Positions 1-8,767 are shown, counted from the stretch's first letter. The stretch is 32,082 nucleotides of DNA from Dendronalium phyllosphericum CENA369 (GCF_016056275.1 NZ_JAECZA010000240.1:1-32082); one strand, 5' to 3'. Program-made: numbers and translations. The notes: generated from the sequence alone by a model not told the origin.

Positions 1-281
1 CCTGTTTTTAATGCCAATAATTCACATAATTCCGCTATTGTTGCATCCTGATTCTCTGACACCAATTCTCTTAACTCTAATTCCGCATTTGTCAGATGAC
101 TAAATCGGGGCTTACCCGGTTTTAATGGTTGTAAATTACCATGACTTTTTTGTTGCTTTACCAGCTTTTGTACTAGACTTTTACTGACTGCAAATCTGAG
201 TGCCACTTGCCGAATTGATATTTTTTCCTCAATATGTGCTGCAACTATTTTTTCTCGGATATCCACTGAATATGCTTTCAT
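1..281 (-). CDS. IS630-type transposase, N-terminal part, runs off left edge
   Basis: The minus strand opens with ATG at 281 and reads about 93 residues to the window edge without a stop. It begins MKAYSVDIREKIVAAHIEEK and continues with a helix-turn-helix (IRQVALRFAVSKSLVQKLVKQ, roughly residues 26-46) followed by a basic, proline-rich linker (LQPLKPGKPRF). This is the usual start of IS630/Tc1-type transposases, whose N-terminal winged helix-turn-helix binds the terminal repeats; the DDE catalytic domain would lie outside the window. The element end should fall between the start codon and about position 335, where the reading frame of the neighbouring IS1634-type transposase begins, so this insertion probably truncated that gene. 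Whether the transposase is intact cannot be judged here. Confidence 0.75.
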   Translation of the reverse strand, partial: MKAYSVDIREKIVAAHIEEKISIRQVALRFAVSKSLVQKLVKQQKSHGNLQPLKPGKPRFSHLTNAELELRELVSENQDATIAELCELLALKT

Positions 282-331
282 GACAGTATTATCTTTTTAT
301 TTTATTAGTACTAATTGTACCTCATAACATC

Positions 332-1888
332 GGAAACGGCTGTATAATCACTCAATCAGACCATCGGTTGTGTGCAGTAGAAGCCTGGGTAGAAACACAC
401 CGAAAGATATTGGAATTAACAACTGGGTGGTTGATAGGAGAAAAAGATGCCAGTGATGACAGATTAGCAAAGGTCACAGCAGAATTGGGCAAACAATCAC
501 TTGCTAGACAGGAAATAGAAATCAAATTAGGAAGACAGATAATTAGAGCCTACGAATTACCGACAAAAATTGCACGCACAGAGACAACAAGTTTCAGTGT
601 AAACCACGAAAATCAAAGGGATACAGAAGAAAATCTACTGCGTCATGGCTACTCCAAAGATAAACGCCCAGACTTACTACAATATCGTCAGTTATTGGCA
701 ACACTAGACCCAATGGGAATGCCGCTAGTAAGTGCAACGCTTGAAGGGAATGGTGCTGATGACCCATTATATTTCCCCACATGGGAAAAAATAGTAAAAG
801 TGATTGGACACAAAAACTTTGTCTTCATTGCTGACTGCAAAGCAGGCTCTGTTGCAACCCGTGCCAATATTGCAGCAAATCGAGGATTATACTGTGTCCC
901 CTTACCCATGAGCGGACAAAACCCCCAATTCCTCAAACAATGGGTAAAAGAACCACCAACTGAAACTGTCGATATTCGTTTACCCCAACAAGAAGAAGAA
1001 ACTGCTGCTGCCAAAGGTTTTGAAGTTGAGTTGGGTAAGTTTTGGCTCAACCCAGAAACGAATAAATGGGTATGCTGGCACGAACGCTATTTGGTCGTAC
1101 GTTCCCACAAGCTTGCTTTATCTGTGATTGATAGTCAAAACAAACGCATCAATCAAGCTCAACTTGCCTTGGAGAAATTAGCCACTAAACCGGGAACTGA
1201 ACTAGATGTGCTGAGGTATAAGGTTGAGAATATTCTCAAACGCTATCGTGTCACTGAGTTTTTTTCAACTACGATTACAGAAGAAACTCACACAGAAATT
1301 CGTCATCTTGGCCGAGGACGACCTTCAAAAAATTCTCCCCAACAACAGGTTACTTCGATACGGCTTCAACTCCAAATAGCGAAAATTGATAGTTCAATTG
1401 TTGAAGCAGAAATTTTGGCTGGTTGGCGATTGTATGTTACCAATGCACCTGTCGAACAGCTAACCCTAACACAATCAGTAATGTATTACCGGGATGAATG
1501 GCTCCTCGAACGTGGTTTTCATCGGTTTAAGAGAGGTTCTTTACCGGCCTTACCGATTTACTTCCAGAATCAAAACCGAATCACTGGCTTGATGTTTTTG
1601 TTAAATATCGCTTTGCGAGTTTTTACCTTGATGGAGTTTGTTGTCAGGCTTGCACTCCAACAACCTCAAGATTCTTTGCAAGGTCTTTATGATGGCAATC
1701 CCAAGCGAAAAACCGATCGACCTTCTGCCGAGCAAATGCTTAAGGCTTTTTGTAACATAACTCTTTACTTCCTCCCTGATTCTACGGTCTTCATTACACC
1801 TATCAACCAGCTTCAAAAACAAATTCTTTTTGCTATGAAAATGCCTGAATCCCTTTATGAGCTAGAGCTTAGGCTGTGTAAGACATAA
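332..1888 (+). pseudogene. IS1634-type (IS4-like DDE) transposase, 5' truncated
   Basis: An open frame of more than 500 codons has no good ATG at its start; the first possible start is TTG at 368, while the frame stays open back to about 284 and already looks transposase-like (ITQSDHR before CAVEAWVETH). Numbering from the TTG, the family block LLRHGYSKDKRPDLLQYRQ lies near residues 89-107, the second catalytic block IADCKAGS near 153-160, and the C-terminal YYRDEWLLERGFHRFK block, carrying the catalytic Glu and the E-x6-K spacing, near 375-390. The position normally held by the first catalytic Asp reads ETTSF (Glu72), so activity is doubtful. The N-terminal domain is missing, apparently cut off by the IS630-type element on its left. 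I infer a dead fragment; the family assignment is firm. Confidence 0.75.
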
Positions 1889-2052
1889 TTCCCCCTCACT
1901 GGGTCAAAATGAGCGAACGCCCAGAAATTAGCCCCGAAAAAGTTTAAAGCCTCGCCCGCAAGTGGCGCGAAAAATCCTTGTATTGCACAAGATAGGTTGA
2001 AACCCCGCCCCTTGTGGACGGCTTAGTTTCCCTACTCCCCAATCCCTACTCC

Positions 2053-2256
2053 CTACTCCCTTTTATCTCTTAATGATGCTTCCTTTAAATCATTGAAATT
2101 TCTCTTAGCTCCATTAGGTATTAAGCGGTTGGGATATTCTAGTTGCTCTACTGATTCAGAATAATAAATAGCAAGTTCATCTTCTGTTTTGCCTTCTTCT
2201 ATAGCTTTCAGATAATTTTTTGTAATTGTTAAAATGTCTTGTTGTTCAATTGCCAT
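2053..2256 (-). pseudogene. NTF2/SnoaL-like protein, C-terminally truncated remnant
   Basis: The minus strand encodes 67 residues from ATG at 2256. The sequence AIEQQDILTITKNYLKAIEE, then YYSESVEQLEYPNRLIPNGA, resembles the first half of nuclear-transport-factor-2/SnoaL-like proteins, a small cone-shaped fold of about 120-150 residues. Here the protein stops right after the EYPN helix region, and the stop lies inside a CT-rich repeat (the CCCTACTCCCTACTCCC tract at about 2046-2060). More than half the domain is therefore missing. The IS1634 remnant lies just beyond, at 1888, so the loss probably came from mobile-element activity. No specific enzymatic role can be assigned, and a folded product is unlikely. 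Confidence 0.45.
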
Positions 2257-2481
2257 ATTGATTCGAGTTATGATTACAAAGTTGTTTTAATCATTGGTAA
2301 AGTTAAATGTGTTTGCTATTGCCTATAATGGTGAAAGTGCCAACATCAGGAAAACAGAGATTATTTAATAATGCATAATGATTTCCTGATTTGGTAAAAA
2401 ATCAATAGGTTTTGGTTAATTTTGTCCTCAGAAGAGGATACAACGCGAGCGAACAAGTCTATTGCAACGAACTAAAAAAGC

Positions 2482-3156
2482 ATGGGTGGCAAACTGATTG
2501 TCTTTGAAGGAGTAGAAGGTTGTGGTAAAACTAGCCAAATCCAGCTTTGTTGTCAATGGTTGCAAAGTTTGGGTATCTCGGTAGTTGTCACCCGCGAACC
2601 GGGGGGGACAGAGTTAGGTTTGGATCTGCGCCGCTTGTTGCTAGAAAAGTCAGAGGATAAACCTGTGGCTGAGGTGACAGAATTATTGTTGTATGCTGCT
2701 GACCGATCGCAACACGTCGAACAAGAACTCAAACCAAATCTAGCAGCAGGAAAATATATATTGTGCGATCGCTACACTGACTCTACCATTGCCTACCAAG
2801 GTTACGGGCGGGGTTTGAATATGAGTTTGATCGAGCAGCTTAACTCTATTGCCAGTGGTGGGTTAGAAAGCGACCTCACTATTTGGTTGGATGTCGATGT
2901 TGAGGTGGGACTGGCGCGCAAACGCGGGAGCGAAGTCAAATTAGACCGCATCGAACAGGAAACAATTGCCTTTCATCGCCGCGTCCAGCAAGGATATGCA
3001 GAATTAGCAGCATCCTATCCATCCAGAATTGTGCGTGTAGACGGCAGCTTGAGTAAAGAGGCTGTACAACAAAATATTCAGGGGATTTTGCGCGTACACC
3101 TGAAGGAGCCTGAAATCCTAAGATTGGAGGGCGAACAACCGTTTGCCCCTACATGA
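2482..3156 (+). CDS. tmk: thymidylate kinase (dTMP kinase)
   Basis: This cytosolic enzyme phosphorylates dTMP to dTDP with ATP, an essential step of dTTP synthesis. The 224-residue product begins MGGKLIVFEGVEGCGKTSQ. The P-loop GVEGCGKT is at residues 10-17 with Lys16; TREPGGT and the DRYTDSTIAYQGYGRG block, both typical of thymidylate kinases, follow. The protein aligns with family members up to about VHLK, after which there are 16 extra residues (EPEILRLEGEQPFAPT) encoded partly by a hairpin repeat at 3129-3148, so the natural stop seems to have been displaced. A TATAAT at 2324-2329 could be the -10 box, though no well-spaced -35 is visible. The next same-strand gene is holB at 4105, its usual DNA-replication partner in cyanobacteria, now separated by a toxin-antitoxin pair on the other strand. 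Confidence 0.95.
   Translation: MGGKLIVFEGVEGCGKTSQIQLCCQWLQSLGISVVVTREPGGTELGLDLRRLLLEKSEDKPVAEVTELLLYAADRSQHVEQELKPNLAAGKYILCDRYTDSTIAYQGYGRGLNMSLIEQLNSIASGGLESDLTIWLDVDVEVGLARKRGSEVKLDRIEQETIAFHRRVQQGYAELAASYPSRIVRVDGSLSKEAVQQNIQGILRVHLKEPEILRLEGEQPFAPT
3129..3148. repeat. small hairpin repeat overlapping the tmk 3' end
   Basis: GGGCGAAC (3129-3136), loop AACC, GTTTGCCC (3141-3148): an 8-bp stem with one G:T type mismatch, followed by CCTAC. A closely related hairpin lies at 29402-29429, so this is a dispersed repeat. It forms the last codons of tmk and could also act as a weak transcript-end structure. Confidence 0.55.
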
Positions 3157-3214
3157 TAGTTATCGTTTGTTGAGTTGGGATAGTGGGAAAACTAAATACC
3201 GTTAAATAACGACT

Positions 3215-3305
3215 TATACCAATTCTCTAAAATAAGGCAACGCATTCAAACCCTAAAAGCCTTGCCATATCTAACTTTCTTAATTACTAATTGCGAATTG
3301 ATATT
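3215..3305. repeat. dispersed ~90-bp palindromic-ended repeat (copy 1)
   Basis: Begins TATACCAATT and ends AATTGATATTA, with internal landmarks AAACCCTAAAA and CTTTCTTAATTA. The same order of landmarks occurs at 27594-27689 between the geosmin synthase and shell genes, so both are probably copies of one non-coding element. It fills the gap between tmk and the toxin gene. Confidence 0.5.
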
Positions 3306-3606
3306 ACTCATTGTCTTCTTCAAAAAGGCTTTGAATGTCTCTTGCCCCATGTAGAACACGAATGACTTCAATCCCTTGGTTTATAGGACGGTAGAAAATT
3401 AGATAATTCCCTACTGGAAAACTCCGCAGATTTGATGCTAAGAAATCGCGTTTTCTTCCCATACCTGGGTTTGAAGCCAACATTTTGAGTTGACTGTCTA
3501 TTTTCTGTAGAAGCCGATCTGCTTTTTCAAAGCTGTCCGAGGCAATAAAATTCCAAATATCCAATTAATCAGCTTGTGCTAACGGTTTTTTGAGAATTAT
3601 CGCCAT
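3304..3606 (-). pseudogene. parE: ParE/RelE-superfamily toxin with in-frame stop at codon 14
   Basis: The toxin of a type II toxin-antitoxin pair, 100 codons in family length. Reading from ATG at 3606, the start is MAIILKKPLAQAD, then TAA (plus-strand 3565-3567), then LDIWNFIASDSFEKADRLLQ and the family core (RSFPVGNYLIFYRP, EVIRVLHGARD) to the C-terminus. Intact relatives continue through this point, so the stop looks like a recent nonsense change. The true start is supported by a one-base overlap with the antitoxin stop (TAATG), a normal coupling arrangement. A TTG directly after the stop could in theory restart an 86-residue product lacking the first strand and helix. I infer an inactivated toxin; a sequencing error is the main alternative. 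Confidence 0.75.
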
Positions 3607-3863
3607 TATGCAGATTCTCTGTGCTGCCGTTGTTGTTTTGCCAATTCGATAATTTCATCCATGTTTAGAGGTGTAGATTCTCCGCTATCAATCCCCTGCT
3701 GTATCTTAAGACGCAACTCGTTAAGGCGTATTGCTTTGAGAGCATCCTGCTCCTTGAGTAGCCGCAGACCTTCACGGATTACTTCACTAGCCGAGGTGTA
3801 CATACCGCTTTCAACTTTGGATTGTACCCACTTTTCTAGTTCTGGAGTCAAAGAAACGTTCAT
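3606..3863 (-). CDS. parD: ParD-type ribbon-helix-helix antitoxin
   Basis: An 85-residue protein starting MNVSLTPELEKWVQSKVESG, with YTSASEVIREGLRLLKEQD at about residues 22-40: the ribbon-helix-helix DNA-binding fold of ParD antitoxins. The C-terminal part (residues 41-85) is polar and helical, as expected for the toxin-wrapping region. The gene precedes the toxin on the minus strand and overlaps it by one base. ParD proteins usually repress their own operon; a 9-bp inverted repeat at 3905-3933, 42-70 bp upstream of the start, is a plausible operator. The antitoxin frame is intact although the toxin frame is broken, as expected once the toxin threat is gone or during decay. Assignment by family is firm; partner specificity is inferred. 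Confidence 0.85.
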   Translation of the reverse strand: MNVSLTPELEKWVQSKVESGMYTSASEVIREGLRLLKEQDALKAIRLNELRLKIQQGIDSGESTPLNMDEIIELAKQQRQHRESA

Positions 3864-3904
3864 CTGCTACCTCAAGATAGGCTCATAGCAATAATTCTAC
3901 CGAG

Positions 3905-3933
3905 AATAACAAATTTTGTCCAAGTTTGTTATT
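3905..3933. promoter_or_regulatory. inverted repeat upstream of parD, candidate operator
   Basis: AATAACAAA (3905-3913) and TTTGTTATT (3925-3933) are perfect 9-bp arms around an 11-bp spacer, 42 bp upstream of the antitoxin start. The position fits autoregulation by a ribbon-helix-helix dimer; this is inferred from symmetry and position only. Confidence 0.35.
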
Positions 3934-4104
3934 ACTGCAATTTAGCAGAAGAAGTAGACTGGTGATGGTCTTAGAGTGATTTCCTTAAGTTTTATTTACC
4001 AACCAGGGAACAACCCAACCCTAAAAACCAATCACTGAAACCACCTTTCGCTTCTGCTCTGGCGTTCGCCCTGCAATCCTGATTAGTCAATCTAAAATTG
4101 ATTA

Positions 4105-5058
4105 ATGACCTATGAACCGTTTAAATTACTTGTTGGACAACAGCAAGCCATAGAATTACTCACTCAGGCTGTCAGACAAAACCGAATTGCCCCAGCTTAT
4201 CTATTTGCAGGGCCAGATGGTGTCGGACGGAGTTTAGCAGCAAAGTGCTTTGTAGAGTTGCTATTTTCTAATTTTGCACAGACGCAATTAATTACGTCTT
4301 TACAAAACCGTTTGCGTCAAGGCAATCACCCCGATGTTTTGTGGGTGCAGCCGACTTATCAATACCAGGGACAACGGCTGACAGCAGCAGAAGCCGCTGA
4401 GAAAAAACTAAAGCGAAAAGCACCGCCTGTCATTCGACTAGAGCAAATTCGAGAAATTACTGAATTTCTTAGCCGTCCCCCTTTAGAAGCGCCGAGGAAT
4501 GTGGTGGTACTAGAGGAAGCCGAAACAATGGCAGAAGCCGCAGCGAATGCTTTGTTGAAAACCTTGGAAGAACCAGGACAAGCAACGCTGATTTTGATTG
4601 CGCCTTCTCCTGAGTCTGTGTTGCCGACTTTGGTATCGCGCTGTCAACGCATTCCCTTTTATCGCTTAGATCCACCGTCTATAACTCAAGTTCTCACGCA
4701 AACAGGTCATCAGGAAATTTTGCAGCATCAGGCTGTGTTGAGCATAGCAGCTGGCAGTCCAGGAAGTGCGATCGCAGCTTTCGAGCAATTACAAGCAATT
4801 TCTCCTCAGTTACTCCAAAACCTCACAAAAGCACCTGCATCCTACCGCAATGCTTTGGAGTTAGCCAAGCAAATTGATAAGGATTTAGATACAGAAACGC
4901 AACTGTGGTTAGTCGATTATCTCCAGCAGTTTTATTGGCAACAGTGGCATCAACCCAATATCATCAACCAGCTAGAACAGGCTCGTAAATCTCTACTTTG
5001 TTACGCTCAACCACGCCTAGTTTGGGAATGCACGTTATTGTTTATAGCAAAGTGCTGA
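4105..5058 (+). CDS. holB: DNA polymerase III delta' subunit (clamp loader, AAA+)
   Basis: A clamp-loader subunit that helps load the sliding clamp on DNA. The 317-residue protein begins MTYEPFKLLVGQQQAIELLT. The Walker A-like loop GPDGVGRS lies at residues 36-43 with Arg42 in place of the ATP-binding Lys, consistent with delta' being an ATPase-inactive subunit. A Walker B-like VVVLEEAETM, then NALLKTLEEP and the SRC motif (LVSRCQRIPF), follow in the usual AAA+ order. A long insert between Walker A and B (RLTAAEAAEKKLKRKAPP) resembles cyanobacterial versions. DnaX would be the alternative, but the length, the Arg in the P-loop and the lack of zinc-binding cysteines favour delta'. It lies downstream of tmk, with the toxin-antitoxin pair inserted on the opposite strand between them. 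Confidence 0.85.
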   Translation: MTYEPFKLLVGQQQAIELLTQAVRQNRIAPAYLFAGPDGVGRSLAAKCFVELLFSNFAQTQLITSLQNRLRQGNHPDVLWVQPTYQYQGQRLTAAEAAEKKLKRKAPPVIRLEQIREITEFLSRPPLEAPRNVVVLEEAETMAEAAANALLKTLEEPGQATLILIAPSPESVLPTLVSRCQRIPFYRLDPPSITQVLTQTGHQEILQHQAVLSIAAGSPGSAIAAFEQLQAISPQLLQNLTKAPASYRNALELAKQIDKDLDTETQLWLVDYLQQFYWQQWHQPNIINQLEQARKSLLCYAQPRLVWECTLLFIAKC

Positions 5059-5226
5059 GTAAAAACACAGTTGCTGTAAGGCTTTGAGCAATCGCAATTG
5101 TCCTAAAGAGTGTGACTACGGCTATAATTTAACAACCCAAATTTGCGGTGTAGATCGAGCAAGGGGAGAAAGAGTTATTTGACAACGCTTTTGATTCCCC
5201 AGCTTCCCTAGTTCCCCGCTCCCTAC

Positions 5227-5691
5227 CTATGGTTGCCCACTTGAAGACCAGCGTACTGGCAATACCTTGCCCAGACTAACAATCAAAGCTAATCCACCCA
5301 TGCCAAACATCCCCCAAGGTGTCAAGCCTTCAAGCGAATTTACTACACGCGCGGTAGTTGCCGGTTGCTTGGGGTCGTAACGTACCATCACTTTGTTGCC
5401 GTTGCTGGAGCGGTAGGACTCATAACTACCTGTAAAGCGAGTGCGTTCGCCCTTGGCTAAAAATTCGATAACTGGTGCATAGGTTTCTTTTTGCCGATCG
5501 TTCGTACTGTTGCGATCGCGACTACTAATACTGTCTACCACCGTGCCTTGTGTTTCTTTTAGCGTTGCGCGCTCGTGCGCGACTACATTGCGTACCCAAA
5601 AACCGCCCCCAACGAACAGCAGTCCAATTACCAGCCCAATAATTGCGCTCAATTTCTCGTCAAAGGTGCTTTGGTGAGGTTGGAAATTCAT
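5227..5691 (-). CDS. DUF3592-type membrane protein
   Basis: The frame is open from 5790, but the internal ATG at 5691 (MNFQPHQSTFDEKLSAIIG) gives a better 154-residue protein; the upstream 33 codons are cysteine-rich and unlike the family. It has a hydrophobic helix near the N-terminus (AIIGLVIGLLFVGGGFWV), a central extracytoplasmic segment with TQGTVVDS and YAPVIEFLAKGE, then VMVRYDPKQP and a second hydrophobic helix (GMFGMGGLALIVSLG). The GTV / P-x-V-x-F / V-x-Y-x-P pattern between two membrane helices is the DUF3592 signature. Function is unknown. No clear ribosome-binding site precedes either start. It lies between holB and the AraC-type gene, both more than 160 bp away, so it is probably its own transcription unit. 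Confidence 0.6.
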   Translation of the reverse strand: MNFQPHQSTFDEKLSAIIGLVIGLLFVGGGFWVRNVVAHERATLKETQGTVVDSISSRDRNSTNDRQKETYAPVIEFLAKGERTRFTGSYESYRSSNGNKVMVRYDPKQPATTARVVNSLEGLTPWGMFGMGGLALIVSLGKVLPVRWSSSGQP

Positions 5692-5863
5692 GGCTTTGAC
5701 ATTGCACAACAATAAAGTTCGATCGCAACATATTCTGATAAAAAACGCAATTGAATTACAGAAAACGCTATAAGGGTAAATTACCATCAATTACATCTAG
5801 AACAGCGATGTCTTATCTATATTTTCGATTGGTTAACCCTTAACCGCGATCTGTTTGCAGCTT

Positions 5864-5885
5864 ATAAAGCCAGTTTAGGCTTTAT
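5864..5885. terminator. hairpin in the gap between the DUF3592 and AraC genes
   Basis: ATAAAGCC (5864-5871), loop AGTTTA, GGCTTTAT (5878-5885): a perfect 8-bp stem about 80 bp beyond the end of the AraC-type gene. No uninterrupted T-run follows on either strand, so its role as a terminator is tentative. Confidence 0.3.
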
Positions 5886-5967
5886 TTGGGCTTAATTTTT
5901 GTTTAAGTTCCGCTCTATGGGCGGGGCTTGATACCCAGGTTTTTGATAAAGCCGATCGGTCTATTGT

Positions 5968-6900
5968 TTACTTAGCAACTTCCCGTAACCGTTCCACATC
6001 ACGCATCGGTGGTGCGCCAAAGAGTCTTTTATACTCCCGGTTGAAGTGTGAGGCATCATCATAACCCACTCGGTATGCAGCACTTGCTGCGTCCAGAGCT
6101 TCACCAAGCATAAGACGGCGGGCTTCCTGAAGCCGCAGCTGCTTCTGAAATTGCAAAGGACTCATGGCGGTAACAGACTTGAAGTGGTGGTGAAAGCCTG
6201 ATACGCTCATTCCGATTTCTCGTGCAATGTTCTCAATGCGAAGTGGTTGGTCAAAGTTTTTACGCAGCTGCTCGACAGCCTGGGCGATGCGGTGAGAGTA
6301 GCCACCCAAGACAGCAATCTGACACAGCCGACCACTTTGCTCCCCCATCAAGAGTCGATAGACAATTTCTCTTGCGATCGCTGGTAGAAAGAATCGAGCT
6401 TCGCTAGGGGAATCTAGGAGCCTGACGAGCCGGACTACTGCATCCAACAGGTTTGCGTCCAAGGGACTCACATCAATAGCCCTCACGTCGGCATGGCTTC
6501 GCGGTAAGGTATGACCAGCCTCGACCATCACCGAACCGACAAGGGTGGGATTGAGATCGAGGCGAAGGCTAAGGTACGGTTGCTCCTTGGACGCTTGGAG
6601 AATTTGACTGACAATCGGCAGTTCGACCGTAGCCAGCAGATAATGCATCGGGTCGTACTGATAGCGATCGTTCCCCAGAAGAACTTCTTTGCTGCCCTGG
6701 GCAATTACACAAAAGGCAGGAACAGAGACACCATGAACGCATTCCGAAGGCGAGGAGGAGCGGTTGAAGTGCAATCCAGAAAGCGGCTCAATCGTCCCAT
6801 CGTGACGGATAGCCTGTACAATACGCTCTTTGAGTTCATCTCTGTTGGCTTGCGCTCTCTCTACCTCGCGCTTTGCCTGCTGGTCGTTCATTAAATCCAT
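5968..6900 (-). CDS. AraC-family transcriptional regulator (YqhC-like)
   Basis: A 310-residue regulator with an N-terminal AraC_N sensor domain and a C-terminal double helix-turn-helix. The sensor half contains SSPSECVHGVSVPAFCVIAQ and GNDRYQYDPMHYLL, hallmarks of the AraC_N subgroup. The DNA-binding half (about residues 205-305) contains IENIAREIGMSVSGFHHHFK and VGYDDASHFNREYKRLFGAP. It is divergent from an alcohol dehydrogenase at 7279, with a 378-bp shared upstream region, and two aldo/keto reductase loci follow. In E. coli the related YqhC activates an alcohol dehydrogenase and an aldo/keto reductase in response to toxic aldehydes; the same gene classes sit here, so control of 7279-10624 is a reasonable inference. 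Codon use is more GC-ending than in the flanking genes. ATG at 6891 (M4) is an alternative start. Confidence 0.85.
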   Translation of the reverse strand: MDLMNDQQAKREVERAQANRDELKERIVQAIRHDGTIEPLSGLHFNRSSSPSECVHGVSVPAFCVIAQGSKEVLLGNDRYQYDPMHYLLATVELPIVSQILQASKEQPYLSLRLDLNPTLVGSVMVEAGHTLPRSHADVRAIDVSPLDANLLDAVVRLVRLLDSPSEARFFLPAIAREIVYRLLMGEQSGRLCQIAVLGGYSHRIAQAVEQLRKNFDQPLRIENIAREIGMSVSGFHHHFKSVTAMSPLQFQKQLRLQEARRLMLGEALDAASAAYRVGYDDASHFNREYKRLFGAPPMRDVERLREVAK

Positions 6901-7278
6901 AGCGGACTTTTCACTCGTTTTGGCAGATTCATTTCTAAGTTTGCAGGATTGTACAACGATTTTAGACGATCGTTCTATTGCTTGCGTTTGAAGATTCTTA
7001 GAATGAAGCTAAAGCAATGAAAAATGATTCCAGCTTCTTGTACGCATTCTGGATTTTTATTTAAGAGAAAACTCAGGCTTGATTGGGCAACAGACTCACC
7101 TGCTAGCAACGGAAATGGCATCAAGTGAAGGAATATGCAAAAGGTCAGTGACGAACAATACCAAACATCAAAAATGAAGAGTGCTGAGTTGAAAGTGCGC
7201 TCGTACTCTTTTTCTTACTCAGCACTCAGCACTCAGCACTCAGTACTGAGTATGGTAAACAAATAGGAGCATCAATTT
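6901..7278. promoter_or_regulatory. divergent intergenic region between AraC-type gene and alcohol dehydrogenase
   Basis: This 378-bp gap contains no convincing gene. It should hold both promoters, and the ribosome-binding site of the dehydrogenase (TAGGAG, 7264-7269) is clear. Its right half carries the heptamer repeat at 7179-7253. I could not identify a specific AraC binding site by eye. Confidence 0.45.
7179..7253. repeat. heptamer repeats with an 11-bp inverted repeat
   Basis: GAGTGCTGAGT (7179-7189) is the exact reverse complement of ACTCAGCACTC (7217-7227). The second arm continues as tandem AGCACTC units (three copies plus an AGTACTG variant) to about 7253. The same heptamer recurs near 12537 and 13911, so it belongs to a short-tandem-repeat family typical of heterocystous cyanobacteria. 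It lies 25 bp from the dehydrogenase start and could fold in the leader. Confidence 0.6.
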
Positions 7279-8337
7279 ATGTACAACACAAAAGCTTATT
7301 CCGCTGCCAGTGCCACATCACCACTTACCTCCGACACGATCGCACGTCGCGATCCAACCGAACACGACGTACAGATCGAAATCCTCTTTTGTGGCATCTG
7401 CCACTCCGATGTCCATTCCGTGCGTAACGAATGGAGCGGCTTTATGCCTAGTGTCTATCCGATTGTCCCCGGTCATGAGATCGTGGGCCGCGTCACCAAG
7501 GTCGGCTCGGCAGTTACCAAGTATAAACCCGGCGACCTCGCGGGGGTCGGTTGTATGGTTGATTCAGACCGTACCTGTCCTAATTGCCAAGCTGGTCTTG
7601 AGCAGTTCTGTCCGAACATGACCCTCACCTACAACTTTCCAGACAAGCACCTTGGAGGTGTCACCTATGGGGGTTACTCCGATAGCATTGTTGTTGAAGA
7701 ACGCTTTGTTCTGCGAGTTCCAGAGAACCTCGATCTCGCTGGGGTCGCGCCGCTCCTCTGTGCTGGGATCACAACATACTCGCCCCTGCGCCACTGGGGT
7801 GTCACTGAGGGCAAGAAGGTTGGCGTAGTTGGTCTCGGTGGATTGGGACATATGGGTGTGAAGTTTGCTCATGCGCTTGGTGCTCATGTTGTCGTCTTCA
7901 CTACCTCACCCGATAAGAAGGAAGACGCGCTCCGCCTCGGTGCTGATGAAGTAGTCGTCTCCCGCAACACTGACGAAATGCAGAAGCACGCTGGCAGCTT
8001 CGATTTTATCCTCGACACCGTCTCCGCCAAGCACGACATCAACGCCTATATCGACTTGCTCCGCCTCGATGGCAACATCACCCTGGTCGGCGCACCGGAG
8101 AAGCCTCTAGATGTCGCAGCATTCAGTCTCATCATGGCGCGCCGCAGTCTCTCCGGCTCTAGCATCGGTGGTATCCCTGAAACTCAGGAAATGCTCGACT
8201 TTTGCGGCAAGCACAACATCACCGCAGATGTAGAAGTGATCCCCATCCAGCAGGTCAACGAAGCCTACGAGCGACTGCTCAAGTCCGATGTGAAGTACCG
8301 CTTCTGTATCGATATGGCATCCCTGAAATCTGCATAA
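7279..8337 (+). CDS. zinc-dependent NAD(P) alcohol dehydrogenase (YahK/cinnamyl-alcohol type)
   Basis: A medium-chain dehydrogenase/reductase of 352 residues that would interconvert aldehydes and alcohols using NAD(P)H. The catalytic zinc ligands are visible: Cys41 in GICHSD and His66 in PGHE. The cofactor-binding GLGGLGHMGVKFA motif lies near residues 184-196. The structural zinc loop normally has four Cys (C-x2-C-x2-C-x7-C); here Cys100, Cys103 and Cys111 are present but the first is Asp97 (SDRTCPNC). The start is supported by TAGGAG ten bases upstream. Codons are strongly C/G-ending, unlike the flanking cyanobacterial genes, suggesting transfer. It lies divergent from the AraC-type regulator, which probably controls it. 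Substrate is unknown; broad aldehyde reduction is most likely from family and context. Confidence 0.9.
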   Translation: MYNTKAYSAASATSPLTSDTIARRDPTEHDVQIEILFCGICHSDVHSVRNEWSGFMPSVYPIVPGHEIVGRVTKVGSAVTKYKPGDLAGVGCMVDSDRTCPNCQAGLEQFCPNMTLTYNFPDKHLGGVTYGGYSDSIVVEERFVLRVPENLDLAGVAPLLCAGITTYSPLRHWGVTEGKKVGVVGLGGLGHMGVKFAHALGAHVVVFTTSPDKKEDALRLGADEVVVSRNTDEMQKHAGSFDFILDTVSAKHDINAYIDLLRLDGNITLVGAPEKPLDVAAFSLIMARRSLSGSSIGGIPETQEMLDFCGKHNITADVEVIPIQQVNEAYERLLKSDVKYRFCIDMASLKSA

Positions 8338-8340
8338 CTA

Positions 8341-8763
<423 letters not shown>

Positions 8764-8767
<4 letters not shown>

